A DNA stretch of 64,000 nucleotides. Source: Flectonema sp. DT1601. Lineage: Eukaryota > Euglenozoa > Diplonemea > Diplonemida > Diplonemidae. The notes beneath the pieces are model-generated. The model searched no databases. It saw only the letters and a list, made by a program, of their open reading frames with translations, and was not told the DNA's origin. The translations under genes were made by a program, and so were the position numbers. Location of the stretch: positions 1,364,001 through 1,428,000 of the forward strand of contig OZ025783.1 in NCBI GenBank assembly GCA_964019425.1, read 5' to 3'. Shown here in pieces: positions 45,456-55,499 of this stretch; the first letter of the stretch is position 1, and the number at the start of each line of letters is the position of its first letter.

Positions 45456-47690
45456 ATGGTCCGCCTACTCCCTCCAGAAGTAACTGATGACGATGTTGAG
45501 GCTGCCATTGCCAGGTCCCTGAAAGCGAAGGTGTGGAAGATGGTTGATGGTAAAAAACCTTATTATTATCACAAGGAAACGAAGAAATCAGTTTACAAGA
45601 AGGAGATGATGAAAATAATGAAGACAGAAGCAACACAAAAAGCCTTAGCAGACAGACTAACGGAGGTAACAGACTTAGTAGAGAAATACTTGAAAGATAA
45701 GAAGTGGAAAAAAGCATCGAATAAGGGAAAGGTTTATTACTACAACCCGGCAGACAGGAAACAAGTTGTGTGGGATTTAGAAAAAGTTGCTGCGACTGAA
45801 TTGGGTTACCTGGATACTTCAAAGAAAGGGAAATCACCAACTCCGTCAGCAACACCATCAGCGACACCATCGGCGAATAGTACGCCAAAGCCGAAACCAG
45901 CTAAACAGCCTACGACTATAGATCCAATAAAGTCAGATTTATCAGAAAAAGAGCCCTCTGAAAGCCCTCAACAAGAACCTGAAGAAGTCACACCAGTCGA
46001 TGATTCAAAATCTCAAACACCAACAAAAACTGTTGAAGATATTTCAACTGATGTTGTTTATGAAGAACCTGACACACAACCAACTCAATCAGCTTCCCCA
46101 GAACCTGAACCTTCTCCGAAATCATCACCCAAACAAGACCCCAAACCTGTTGAGGACAAATCGATAAAACCTCCGGAAATACCAGCTGAGTCACCACCAG
46201 CTAAACAACCCTCCCCTTCAGAAGATCAAGAAACTCAAAGGATTATTATTCAACAACAAGAACAACAACGAAGAGATATATTAAGTGCTACAATGAAAGC
46301 GCTAATAGAACTGGAAACTACTCAGAGAAGACTACTTGTTGAAGTATTAGAAGAAACTGAATTAGTTGTAATAGAAGAAGAGTTTAAAAGATGGAATATC
46401 CAACAGGCTTGTGCGAATGATTTAGAAATGGCATTGCATTCACTTGCAGCATCTGCATTGTACGCACTGCAGATGCAGATTAGAGCTGAGGTAGAGTATG
46501 ATGAGCAGGTTGAGTGGAGGGAAATTGAAAACTTTTCATTCACTTCAAAGACATATTATTATAAAATACAACTTGAGAGGCATTCCAAAGAACGTGAAAT
46601 GTTCTGCGACATCCACATCCAATCCAGACTAGAAACAGTCCACGAAGAGGAATCTCTTTGCAGAGATGCCCTCTCCATCGTTGAGCGAAGACACCATGCT
46701 CACTATGCCCAAACAGCTGCTCTTGTTAGGGTCTGGGTGGAGTTCACTCGCTCAAAGTTTGAAGATTTCTTTATAAGTGCGATAAACGACTTAGAAGAAA
46801 TGAAAGATCTGGAAGATAAACATAGAAGGATCGTTTTAACAAACAAGAAATCCCGACAAGACCTATTCCACTGCGAACGAATGTCAAGAGAAGAAATCAA
46901 TAATCAGTTTATTCAAAGACTCGACGACATATCACGAGAATGGACTGAACAGTATGAAGGATACAAGAAAGAGATAAATAGAGTGAGAAAAATGCCTCCG
47001 ACGTCTTCGGAAAAACAACTAATTTTAATAAAACAACAAATGGAAGAATTGATAAAAAGAGATCCGAACAGCTCCCCAGCTGCAGCACATCGATTAACAG
47101 AATTACAAGAGAGTTCAAAAGACTGTGAAATAGCTCGTATCATAGCAAGAGTTAGAGCACTTGAGGACGACTCATTGCGACATAGAGCTAAACTTTCTCT
47201 TTTGAGAAAATCACAAAGTCAGGATGGAAAGTTGAATAAGGTGTCAGTGAGCAGCACGTCTTTGCAGCCGTTAAAATTACAAATTGATGCCTTGCGTGCC
47301 TTACAAACACATCAAGTAATATCAGAACCTGTTTATGATAAACGTTCGTATCCTCAACATCTTCCTCAGCAGCCACTTCAGGAAAGTACAGCTCCATCAA
47401 ATGCAGTGGAGGTGTACACTCAGTTGTTGACTGCTTTTTATACGAAAAGAGATCCTGCAAAAATTCAAAACGTTTCTGTTTTACTCTCTCAATTTCATGG
47501 AACTGAGGAACGGCTTTTTGCATCGCTCGTTAGGAAGTATGATATCCCTACTACCAACCCTCACAGGGATACACTTGTGCAAGTGCTTAAACAACATGCT
47601 CCGTGGCAGTTGTGTTGTGTTGACTTGATTCTTCATCTCTACGAGGGATCAGAACACTCTTTAATTACTCACTTAATGAGAACTTACTAA
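45456..47690 (+). CDS. WW-like, coiled-coil protein with C-terminal helical repeats
   Basis: A single exon encodes 744 aa. Two WW-like modules lie at residues 26-50 (VWKMVDGKKPYYYHKETKK) and 83-107 (KWKKASNKGKVYYYNPADRK, ending VVW). Residues 125-270 are Pro/Ser/Thr-rich. Residues 265-590 form long coiled coil. Residues 654-700 (AFYTKRDPAKIQNV.. GTEERLFASLVRKYD) and 700-744 are two copies of the helical repeat also seen in the first gene of the window. WW modules bind proline-rich partners. The build resembles flagellar or cytoskeletal scaffold proteins of kinetoplastids, where, from memory, a similar repeat ends KYGPEP. No precise function is known. Confidence 0.8.
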   Translation: MVRLLPPEVTDDDVEAAIARSLKAKVWKMVDGKKPYYYHKETKKSVYKKEMMKIMKTEATQKALADRLTEVTDLVEKYLKDKKWKKASNKGKVYYYNPADRKQVVWDLEKVAATELGYLDTSKKGKSPTPSATPSATPSANSTPKPKPAKQPTTIDPIKSDLSEKEPSESPQQEPEEVTPVDDSKSQTPTKTVEDISTDVVYEEPDTQPTQSASPEPEPSPKSSPKQDPKPVEDKSIKPPEIPAESPPAKQPSPSEDQETQRIIIQQQEQQRRDILSATMKALIELETTQRRLLVEVLEETELVVIEEEFKRWNIQQACANDLEMALHSLAASALYALQMQIRAEVEYDEQVEWREIENFSFTSKTYYYKIQLERHSKEREMFCDIHIQSRLETVHEEESLCRDALSIVERRHHAHYAQTAALVRVWVEFTRSKFEDFFISAINDLEEMKDLEDKHRRIVLTNKKSRQDLFHCERMSREEINNQFIQRLDDISREWTEQYEGYKKEINRVRKMPPTSSEKQLILIKQQMEELIKRDPNSSPAAAHRLTELQESSKDCEIARIIARVRALEDDSLRHRAKLSLLRKSQSQDGKLNKVSVSSTSLQPLKLQIDALRALQTHQVISEPVYDKRSYPQHLPQQPLQESTAPSNAVEVYTQLLTAFYTKRDPAKIQNVSVLLSQFHGTEERLFASLVRKYDIPTTNPHRDTLVQVLKQHAPWQLCCVDLILHLYEGSEHSLITHLMRTY

Positions 47691-48112
47691 CTGATTATGG
47701 TAGTTGAAAGCGAACGTACTTTACGTAACTATCTCTCAATCGGGAGACATGTGATTGCGAATCCTTTTAGTTTTTTTTTGTACTAGATTTTTTTATTTTC
47801 TTGTTTTTTTTTCCCCCTTTTTTTATTTATTTTTTTTATATATAAAATCCTTCCCCCTTTTTTTTCCTAGCTTTTTTATTAAATCGTTAGAAATTTTTTG
47901 CGTTGTTTTTCTTTTTTTTTTATAGTAAATTTGTATTAATGTTATGCAAAGAGAAGTATTGATTATGTTTTTTATGTATTTTGCAGGCAATCACAATATC
48001 GTATTAGAACCATAACTTGCCCTACTAGAATCAGAACTAATCCATTATGTTGGTGCTTATTTACTTTCTTTCTTAATCAAGTACTTAAGTGCGAGTCTCC
48101 TCTCAACGAGGG
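47691..48112. other. Intergenic region
   Basis: No gene; T-rich runs, with an acceptor-like CTCAACGAG just before the next start. Confidence 0.5.
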
Positions 48113-49093
48113 ATGTCGCACCAATGTTGTGAAATATGCGAAACAGCTCCTGGAGAATTTTCTTGTGATGAGTGTGGGATGTTGATTTACTGTACTATAT
48201 GTTGTAAGAAGTTGCATAGTATTTCAGCTCTTGAAGGTCACATGTTGAAGAAACTCGCAGGAAGTCCACAAGTTGTAGGAACTCACAAGGACGAGAGAGG
48301 ATCACCAGACGATATTTCAGATCGTAAAAATGTTGATTGGAATAATCTAAAATCAGTTGTAGAGGATTGCGTCAAACGACTTCAACAACTTGACATTTTA
48401 AAGAAAGAAATATCTCAGGCAGTTCGAAAGGAAGAAATTGGAATTGACACAGCCAAGAGAACACTTAAATCTGAAATTGATCAAATGCTCGAAGCAACAA
48501 AAGCACGCGGTGATTCATTAATAGATGACCTCGACAAGAAATGGTCATCACGTAAAGACATTTGGAATACAGAAATAAAATCAACGGAAACCCTAATCGC
48601 TAACGTAACCAAACTGAAAAATGAATCCTCCGTAAAACTTTCAGCTGGTGGGTCTGGTGCCGAAGAAACACACAAATTAAAAATGTCACTCGATGGGTAC
48701 TCTAAAGAGAAGGATAACAGTTTTGAAAGGATCACTTCTCTTACTTCTAATAAATCTGACATTTCAGGAGACCTTCAAAATAAAAATTATTATCAAGCGT
48801 TATCTGAAATAGTAATGAAGGGAGCAATCCGTCCTCCTGGTTGGGTTTTGTTATCTCCGTCCAGTAGTAAGAAATCAATTAGTACGTTTGTGGCTTCTCC
48901 AACTCAGCAAGTTCGCTCCTCATCTCCACCGTCGTTATCATTTATGAGAACGAGAACTGGTAACGTTAGATCATCATCAAGGCGATCGATGTCAACGCCA
49001 ATGCCTGCAAGGCAGCCAATCACTAGAAGTTTTACCGGCTTCAGTCCGTCTGCAGCAGCTGCTTATGAGACTCGTCATGCCTTGCGATTCTAG
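48113..49093 (+). CDS. B-box-type zinc finger, coiled-coil protein
   Basis: The ATG at 48113 gives 326 aa; an in-frame GTG at 48089 is not a likely start. Residues 5-43 form a B-box-like zinc site (C..C, C..C, C..C, then H and H: CEICETAPGEF.. CDEC.. YCTICCKKLH). Residues 80-240 are coiled coil rich in Lys/Glu, as in the box-B-coiled-coil part of TRIM proteins, but there is no RING finger. The tail is basic and Ser/Arg-rich with phosphorylation-like RSSSRRS. Probably a cytoskeletal or scaffold protein; the exact role is unknown. Confidence 0.78.
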   Translation: MSHQCCEICETAPGEFSCDECGMLIYCTICCKKLHSISALEGHMLKKLAGSPQVVGTHKDERGSPDDISDRKNVDWNNLKSVVEDCVKRLQQLDILKKEISQAVRKEEIGIDTAKRTLKSEIDQMLEATKARGDSLIDDLDKKWSSRKDIWNTEIKSTETLIANVTKLKNESSVKLSAGGSGAEETHKLKMSLDGYSKEKDNSFERITSLTSNKSDISGDLQNKNYYQALSEIVMKGAIRPPGWVLLSPSSSKKSISTFVASPTQQVRSSSPPSLSFMRTRTGNVRSSSRRSMSTPMPARQPITRSFTGFSPSAAAAYETRHALRF

Positions 49094-49722
49094 TCGTGTT
49101 GTTAATCCAGTAGTAGTTGGACCAATGTTATCTTTTTAAAAGTAAATTTATGTATTCCGAAAATAAAGTTTTAAGTCCAATGCAGTTCGATCTGTTTTTT
49201 TTTTTTTTTTTAAACTAATGCGAATTCGTTTCCTGCTGTTAGTGGGGGGAAAAAAAAAAAAAAAAAAAAAGAAAAGGTAAGGGAATAGGGGAGGGGGAAA
49301 GAACAAAAAAAAAAAAAAAAAAAAAAAAGGAATATTGCTGTCAGCCCCCCTTCCATTATAATGTAGAGTCTTTTACGGCATTCGCAGAGTGTTTACCTAT
49401 ACTAACATTGCCTTTAGTCAACATGTATCATAAAATTATGTTAGGTAACTTTGATACAATGCACATATTTATATCGTTATAAGTATGCTCAAAACAGTTA
49501 ACCCTCCTTTTCAGTTTCCTTTATTTTTTTTCCCTCTTTCTCTCAGTTTTCGTCCGAAAAAAAAAAAAAAAAAAAAAAAACGACTTTCTTTCCTTTCTGT
49601 GAGTGCTTTGGATGCTAACCGTTTCTTATAGGAAAAACAAATATAATGTGGTCTGTCATCAGTAAGCAACACACTAAGATTTCTTAAATATTAATTTCAC
49701 GTAGTAAACACAAAAAGAAAAC
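49094..49722. other. Intergenic region
   Basis: No gene; purine-rich stretch with A runs of 19-25 bases at 49251-49328 and 49557-49580. Confidence 0.5.
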
Positions 49723-51094
49723 ATGGGTTGCTTTAACTCAAAAGATAATGATTCAGAAAAGGACGATGGAGGTGATCGCAAGCGACAGAAAATAATAAAA
49801 TGGTCATACAACATGGTTGAAGATAAGACATGGACGAAACCAGAGAAAAATGAATTCAAAGCAAGATTTGAAGGAAGCACTGAAAAGATGCTTGAATTTC
49901 TCAATACAAAAGGAATGGAAAATGACATGAAGGTATTCTTACCAGGGGAACTCGATGGTTATGACATTACTATTGAAGATTGTACTAATTGTGATTTTTA
50001 TATTTTGGATATAACGTCGCAGGTATGCATAATATGATAATCATTGGGTTGCAATTAATCTAATTATTTCTTTGAAAAAAAAAAAAAAAAAAAAAAACAG
50101 ATTCAAGTTGATAATTGTATCGGCTGTCGTTTCTTTTGCTCACCCTGCTCTGGATCTGCCTTCTTCAGAGAATGTAAAGACTGTTCTATAGTTGCAGCCT
50201 GTGCACAACTTCGAATGCGAGACTGCACATCCTGCCGTATGATGATTTTTGTTCCAAGACAACTTACAATAGAAAGTTGTAACAAAACTGAAGTTGCTTG
50301 CTGGAAAGTAAGTTATTTCGGTTTGGCTGTTCAATTCGCTAGAGCACAACTGTCTGTATATGAGAATGGTTGGTATCACTCTCATGATTTCAATACGAAT
50401 TCAATGCCGAGAATTTTACCATCTTCCACTACCGTTGAAGACATAATGTCACGGTCAGATCGTGACTGGAAACCTCTTGACACGGTTGCGACTCACATAT
50501 CAGCACAAGAGTCGAATATCGATTTGGCTGTTCCACTCACTACAGGAGATAGAAGTTCTCTGGGTTGTTTTATCATTTTATCGAACGGATCTAACGAGGC
50601 GGCTTCGATCATATCGTCACACTTCTCGGTATGATTACTAATCTTTATTGTGTGTATCCTTTTGGTATTATTCATTGTTATAATATAAAACAGGGAGGTA
50701 AAGGTGGTGCCGCCCTTGGAGTAGCAGCAACCAAAGAAGTAATGCTGAGTGAAGCTGACTTGAAAGCGTATGTTGTTTTTTAGTGCACTGTGTTGTTTTA
50801 AAAAAAAAAAAAACTGAAAACAGACTTTTTCCTGGAAATACACTGAAATGTCCAAAACGAAGAGATGCGTACACTGCAGGACCGGTTATTGCGTTATTGC
50901 TGACAGGTGCGGCTGGGGCTGATGGGATCGTAAGGAGTTTATTACGTCCAACTGGCATCTGCATTCTTGGAGACGACGCTTCTGATCTCACTCCTGACAT
51001 CAAACTCGGTCAGGTTTACATTTGGAATGCAGAGAAGTGTGCTACTCCTTCTACACATGTTCTTGATAAAATAAGAGGAGACTTTGATGGGTAA
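49723..51094 (+). CDS. RP2: RP2 (XRP2) orthologue, TBCC-domain ARL3 GAP
   Basis: Four exons: 49723-50022, 50101-50628, 50694-50767, 50824-51094 (390 aa; human RP2 has 350). The start MGCFNSK allows N-myristoylation at Gly2 and palmitoylation at Cys3, as in human RP2 (MGCFFSK). The TBCC beta-helix follows with its spaced cysteines: IEDCTNCDFYILD, VDNCIGCRFFCSPCSGSAFFRECKDCS, CAQLRMRDC (the arginine finger is in this QxRxRDC segment), and the C-terminal domain holds AGPVIALLLTGAAG, like the NDPK-like region of RP2. RP2 is the GTPase-activating protein for ARL3 and delivers lipidated proteins to cilia, which fits a flagellate. All four exon junctions keep frame. Confidence 0.93.
50023..50100 (+). 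other. RP2 intron 1
   Basis: 78-nt phase-0 intron, GTATGC to AAACAG, with a long A run before the acceptor. Confidence 0.85.
50629..50693 (+). other. RP2 intron 2
   Basis: 65-nt phase-0 intron, GTATGA to AAACAG. Confidence 0.85.
50768..50823 (+). other. RP2 intron 3
   Basis: 56-nt phase-2 intron, GTATGT to AAAACAG; the shortest in the window. Confidence 0.85.
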
Positions 51095-51362
51095 TTATAT
51101 CCTATGTGAAGTTAATAGATTATTCTGGCCTTCAAATATTTTTTATCAGTTTCTATACTTTTTGTTACCTTTTCAATTAATTCTTAACCCTGTAGACTGT
51201 AGCATATTATTATTAAAAATATATCTTTCGACTGCAGTGTTTTATTATTTTCTTTTTTTGGAGACGGTGGAACATTTCTTCTTTCTCCCTTTCTACAGAT
51301 TTAATGTGTGGAGCCATTCGAATGTTAGAATTGGAAGGAAAAAAAAAAAAAACTAGCATTTA
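51095..51362. other. Intergenic region
   Basis: No gene; AT-rich with CTACAG at 51294-51299. Confidence 0.45.
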
Positions 51363-51427
51363 TACCTATTCAGCGATAACGTTAACAGGAAAAAAAAAAA
51401 AAAAAAAGTTAGAATTAAAAGAGAAAA

Positions 51428-52678
51428 ATGAAAATGCAATATGGTCTTGTTGCATTCGCATGCTCTGCAGTAATGGTACTTCGTTGTTGTATGAAATCAG
51501 AAAAGGGAAGAAAAGCAATAATAAGCAACTCAAAGAGTAGACCTTCTCACCACGATGCTCTTATTGAATTACAGATGCTGGAGAAGATAATGGTGGGACA
51601 AACCGTAGCGACTACAACCTTCTTTAAAGGATCGATTCCAACTGAGTTTCTACAGGAGAGAGTAGCTGCTATTGTAGAGGCGAATCCTTGGTTGGCTGGA
51701 AGAATGGAAGACAGTTGTCGAGTGTCATTCCCCAGCACGTTGGGTGAGAGAGAAAGAGAACACTCTTTTTTCAAGACAGTAACACCACCTGAAGGAGTTA
51801 CAAATAAGACATCTCAACGTCGTCTTCTTAGCCTCCTTAAGAAATATATTTTGATTGAAGATGACTTTGGGTTCGGTTTGTTCTCTGTGGTGGCCTTCCC
51901 AACAGAAGGAGGTTTCATTCTTCTGACTACAATCTGTCACACGCTTGTTGACGCATGTGCGTTCTATCAGATTTATGCAATGCTCAATCCTGAGAATGAA
52001 ATCATCTCCTTAAACTCAAATAGAAAGGAAGACGAATGGGACGCAATGGTATACGGTCCCAAAGACTTCCCCTACGTGAAGTTTACATTAAACGGGATTA
52101 TCTGTAGCGTCTTAAAGGCTGTGTTCCCATGGGTACTACCAACAGAAGTCTGTGCAACATATAAAGTAGACCAGGAATACGTTGCATCACAGAAGAGAGA
52201 CTTTAAAGGTGAAGGGTTCATTTCAACAAATGATATTTTGAGTAGTTGGTGGTTTAGTAACTTTCCATTAAAAGCGTGTTCCTTCATTGCGTGTAATATG
52301 AGAGGGAAGGTTAAGGCTTTAGAGGATACTCTAGCTGGTAATTACATAGCAACTCTTCTACTGTTGACAGAGGAAGAAAGGACTGCGGGAGGTATTCGTT
52401 ATGCTCTTTCAAATTACCAAAACGTTGAGAGAGAGTTCAAAGATCCAGGAATGTGGTATTGGATAACAGAACCGATGTGTTTAACTACTAATTGGTCTTC
52501 ATTCTATTCGAAGCTTTCCTTCCCTAATTGTTGTGAAGAGTTTCACGCTCCACTTGTTTATGTCGATGGGGGAGACTTTTGTATCATCTTCAGATCCAGT
52601 GAAGAGGAACTTTGTATGTTTATGCAATCATCAGGTTCTGAACTTCCTACAGGCGGACCATTGGCACAGCAGCTTTAA
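51428..52678 (+). CDS. BAHD-like acyltransferase, copy 1
   Basis: A single exon encodes 416 aa. A hydrophobic N-terminus (YGLVAFACSAVMVLRCCM) looks like a signal anchor. The chloramphenicol-acetyltransferase/BAHD fold is indicated by VEANPWLAGRM (about 80-90), the catalytic HxxxD motif HTLVD at 171-175, and the late TNWSSFYSKLSF / VDGGDFCIIF region, which corresponds to the structural DFGWG block. Such enzymes transfer an acyl group from CoA to an alcohol or amine; the substrate is unknown. Copy 2 starts 2038 bp downstream and differs at 9 residues. The stop codon abuts the rRNA-like piece. Confidence 0.85.
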   Translation: MKMQYGLVAFACSAVMVLRCCMKSEKGRKAIISNSKSRPSHHDALIELQMLEKIMVGQTVATTTFFKGSIPTEFLQERVAAIVEANPWLAGRMEDSCRVSFPSTLGEREREHSFFKTVTPPEGVTNKTSQRRLLSLLKKYILIEDDFGFGLFSVVAFPTEGGFILLTTICHTLVDACAFYQIYAMLNPENEIISLNSNRKEDEWDAMVYGPKDFPYVKFTLNGIICSVLKAVFPWVLPTEVCATYKVDQEYVASQKRDFKGEGFISTNDILSSWWFSNFPLKACSFIACNMRGKVKALEDTLAGNYIATLLLLTEEERTAGGIRYALSNYQNVEREFKDPGMWYWITEPMCLTTNWSSFYSKLSFPNCCEEFHAPLVYVDGGDFCIIFRSSEEELCMFMQSSGSELPTGGPLAQQL

Positions 52679-52841
52679 GTTACTTCGTCTCGACCAGGTT
52701 GTTTTTACCCTACTGATGGAGAGAGACCCCCTCGGGGCAGTGTATGTCGACAGCAATACGGGGTAGTACGAGAGGAACTCCCCTTTCTAGTCCCTGGTAT
52801 CTACGGTTGTCTGATCGGACAGTGCCCCTTGTAGGATGTAA
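52677..52841 (+). rRNA. LSU rRNA domain VI fragment with sarcin-ricin loop, copy 1
   Basis: Three blocks in the right order match the 3' part of cytosolic-type large-subunit rRNA: TTTTTACCCTACTGATG (52702-52718), the sarcin-ricin loop AGTACGAGAGGAAC (52765-52778), and TGTCTGATCGGACAGTGCC (52808-52826). GGGG and CCCC flank the loop and can form its closing stem. Similarity seems to start at the stop codon of the acyltransferase and fades by 52841. It may be a fragment of a split LSU rRNA, as Euglenozoa fragment their LSU, or a captured rRNA pseudogene; the sequence cannot decide. Confidence 0.75.
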
Positions 52842-53465
52842 CTCTCTCTATTTGGGTAAATTCTTTCTTGTTTGTTTACTTTGATTCAACCTGATTATGA
52901 AATTCTACTCTCTCTTAACATAGTTGTTGTTTTTTTGTTTGACTGTTTCAACATCTCTTGGCACCGCAGCTATGTAGTGATTATAGCTTTCGATAGATTT
53001 TTTGAAATGGAAAAAAAAAAAACTGGAATGAAAGTCCTGAACTAACCCCAAGGACGGTGTTAAATGGAAACAGTGCGAGCTGTTTCTTTTAAACACCTTA
53101 ATATATTCTAGTTTTATATTTTGAATTTAGCATGCTATTTTATAGCAAACTTATATTCTAACTTATTTGCACTTAGTTGCAATTCTTTGAAAATGCAATA
53201 CGATTACGGCATTCGCTTGCTCGGCTTAGAGATTACATAAATCCCAAAAGGGAAGTACCATATGATAGTCATGTGTATTCTATGCGTTTCTGCTTGGATA
53301 AAAAATTGCATCTTTCTTTTCCCCTCATTTTTTTTTCCTTTTTTTTCTTCGGGAAGATAAATAGAAACTTCTTTCGTTGTCACTAAGGAATACACAGCAA
53401 ATTACCTATTCAGCTATAACGTTAACAGGAAAAAAAGAAAAAAAAGTTAGAATTAAAAGAGAAAA

Positions 53466-54716
53466 ATGAAAATGCAATATGGTCTTGTTGCATTCGCATG
53501 CTCTGCAGTAATGGTACTTCGTTGTTGTATGAAATCAGAAAAGGGAAGAAAAGCAATAATAAGCAACTCAAAGAGTAGACCGTCTCACCACGATGCTCTT
53601 ATTGAATTCCAGATGATGGAGAAGTTAATTGTGGGACAAACTGTAGCGACTACAACCTTCTTTAAAGGATCGATTCCAACTGAGTTTCTACAGGAGAGAG
53701 TAGCTGCTATTGTAGAGGCGAATCCTTGGTTGGCTGGAAGAATGGAAGACAGTTGTCGAGTGTCATTCCCCAGCACGTTGGGTGAGAGAGAAAGAGAACA
53801 CTCTTTTTTCAAGACAGTAACACCACCTGAAGGAGTTACAAATAAGACATCTCAACGTCGTCTTCTTAGCCTCCTTAAGAAATATGTTTTGATTGAAGAT
53901 GACTTTGGGTTCGGTTTGTTCTCTGTGGTGGCCTTCCCAACAGAAGGAGGTTTCATTCTTCTGACTACAATCTGTCACACGCTTGTTGACGCATGTGCGT
54001 TCTATCAGATTTATGCAATGCTCAATCCTGAGAATGAAATCATCTCCTTAAACTCAAATAGAAAGGAAGACGAATGGGACGCAATGGTATACGGTCCCAA
54101 AGACTTCCCCTACGTGAAGTTTACATTAAACGGGATTATCTGTAGCGTCTTAAAGGCTGTGTTCCCATGGGTACTACCAACAGACGTCTATGCAACATAT
54201 AAAGTAGACCAAGAATACGTTGCATCACAGAAGAGAAACTTTAAAGGTGAAGGGTTCATTTCAACAAATGATATTTTGAGTAGTTGGTGGTTTAGTAACT
54301 TTCCATTAAAAGCGTGTTCCTTCATTGTGTGTAATATGAGAGGGAAGGTTAAGGCTTTAGAGGATACTCTAGCTGGTAATTACATAGCAACTCTTCTACT
54401 GTTGACAGAGGAAGAAAGGACTGCGGGAGGTATTCGTTATGCTCTTTCAAATTACCAAAACGTTGAGAGAGAGTTCAAAGATCCAGGAATGTGGTATTGG
54501 ATAACAGAACCGATGTGTTTAACTACTAATTGGTCTTCATTCTATTCGAAGCTTTCCTTCCCTAATTGTTGTGAAGAGTTTCACGCTCCACTTGTTTACG
54601 TCGATGGGGGAGACTTTTGTATCATCTTCAGATCCAGTGAAGAGGAACTTTGTATGTTTATGCAATCATCAGGTTCTGAACTTCCTACAGGCGGACCATT
54701 GGCACAGCAGCTTTAA
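53466..54716 (+). CDS. BAHD-like acyltransferase, copy 2
   Basis: 416 aa, same architecture and HTLVD motif as copy 1. By eye, the two ORFs differ at 13 bases; nine change residues (L/F, L/M, I/L, M/I near residues 48-54; I/V; E/D; C/Y; D/N; A/V) and four are silent. The changes cluster early and avoid the catalytic motif, consistent with a recent duplication under weak or altered constraint. It has its own acceptor-like TTCAG and TTAACAG before the start, so it could be processed separately. Confidence 0.85.
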   Translation: MKMQYGLVAFACSAVMVLRCCMKSEKGRKAIISNSKSRPSHHDALIEFQMMEKLIVGQTVATTTFFKGSIPTEFLQERVAAIVEANPWLAGRMEDSCRVSFPSTLGEREREHSFFKTVTPPEGVTNKTSQRRLLSLLKKYVLIEDDFGFGLFSVVAFPTEGGFILLTTICHTLVDACAFYQIYAMLNPENEIISLNSNRKEDEWDAMVYGPKDFPYVKFTLNGIICSVLKAVFPWVLPTDVYATYKVDQEYVASQKRNFKGEGFISTNDILSSWWFSNFPLKACSFIVCNMRGKVKALEDTLAGNYIATLLLLTEEERTAGGIRYALSNYQNVEREFKDPGMWYWITEPMCLTTNWSSFYSKLSFPNCCEEFHAPLVYVDGGDFCIIFRSSEEELCMFMQSSGSELPTGGPLAQQL

Positions 54717-54877
54717 GTTACTTCGTCTCGACCAGGTTGTTTTTACCCTACTGATGGAGAGACCCCCTCGGGGCAGTGTATGTCGACAGCAATACGGGGT
54801 AGTACGAGAGGAACTCCTGTTTCTAGTCCCTGGTATCTACGGTTGTCTGATCGGACAGTGCCCTTTGTAGGATGTAA
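54715..54877 (+). rRNA. LSU rRNA domain VI fragment, copy 2
   Basis: Same three blocks at 54740-54756, 54801-54814 and 54844-54862. The loop is unchanged, but the 3' side of its closing stem reads CCTG instead of CCCC, two bases are missing before ACCCC, and one C in the last block is T. This copy therefore looks less fit to fold. Confidence 0.75.
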
Positions 54878-55499
54878 CTCTCTCTGTTTGGGTAAATTCT
54901 TTCTTATTTGTTTACTTTGATTCAACTTGATTATAAAATTCTACTCTCTCTTAACATAGTTGTTGTTTTTTTTTTGTTTTGTTTTGTTTGACTGTTTCAA
55001 CATCTCTTGGCACCGCAGCTATGTAGTGATTATAGCTTTCGATAGATTTTTTGAAATGGAAAAAAAAAAAACTGGAATGAAAGTCCTGAACTAACCCCAA
55101 TGACGGTGTTAAATGGAAACAGTGCGAGCTGTTTCTTTTAAACACCTTAATATATTCTAGTTTTATATTTTGAATTTAGTATGCTATTTTATAGCAAACT
55201 TATATTCTAACTTATTTGCACTTAGTTGCAATTCTTTGAAAATGCAATACGATCACGGCATTCGCTTGCTCGGCTTAGAGATTACATAAATCCCAAAAGG
55301 GAAGTACCATATGATAGTCATGTGTATTCTATGCGTTTCTGCTTGGATAAAAAATTGCATCTTTCTTTTCCCCTCATTTTTTTTTTCTTTTCTTTCCCTT
55401 CCTTTCCTTTCCTTTCCTTTCCCTTTTTTTTTTTTTTTCTTCGGGAAGATAAATAGAAACTTCTTTCGTTGTCACTAAGGAATACACAGCAAATTAGTA

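Larger units (their letters stand above)
51363..53402 (+). repeat. Tandem unit 1 (acyltransferase + LSU rRNA piece)
   Basis: From TACCTATTCAG at 51363 to GCAAAT at 53402 the sequence is repeated almost exactly in the next 2.09 kb. The unit includes the leader, an acyltransferase ORF, an rRNA-like piece and about 600 bp of AT-rich tail. Confidence 0.95.
53403..55494 (+). repeat. Tandem unit 2
   Basis: Near-identical copy of the preceding unit, longer mainly through expanded CTTTC and TTTTG tracts (55385-55440 and 54966-54990). Identity ends at GCAAATTA near 55496. Confidence 0.95.

Noticed and set aside
52985-53010. Sm-site-like GATTTTTTGA in the tandem unit
   Set aside because: No recognisable snRNA body or flanking stem around it.
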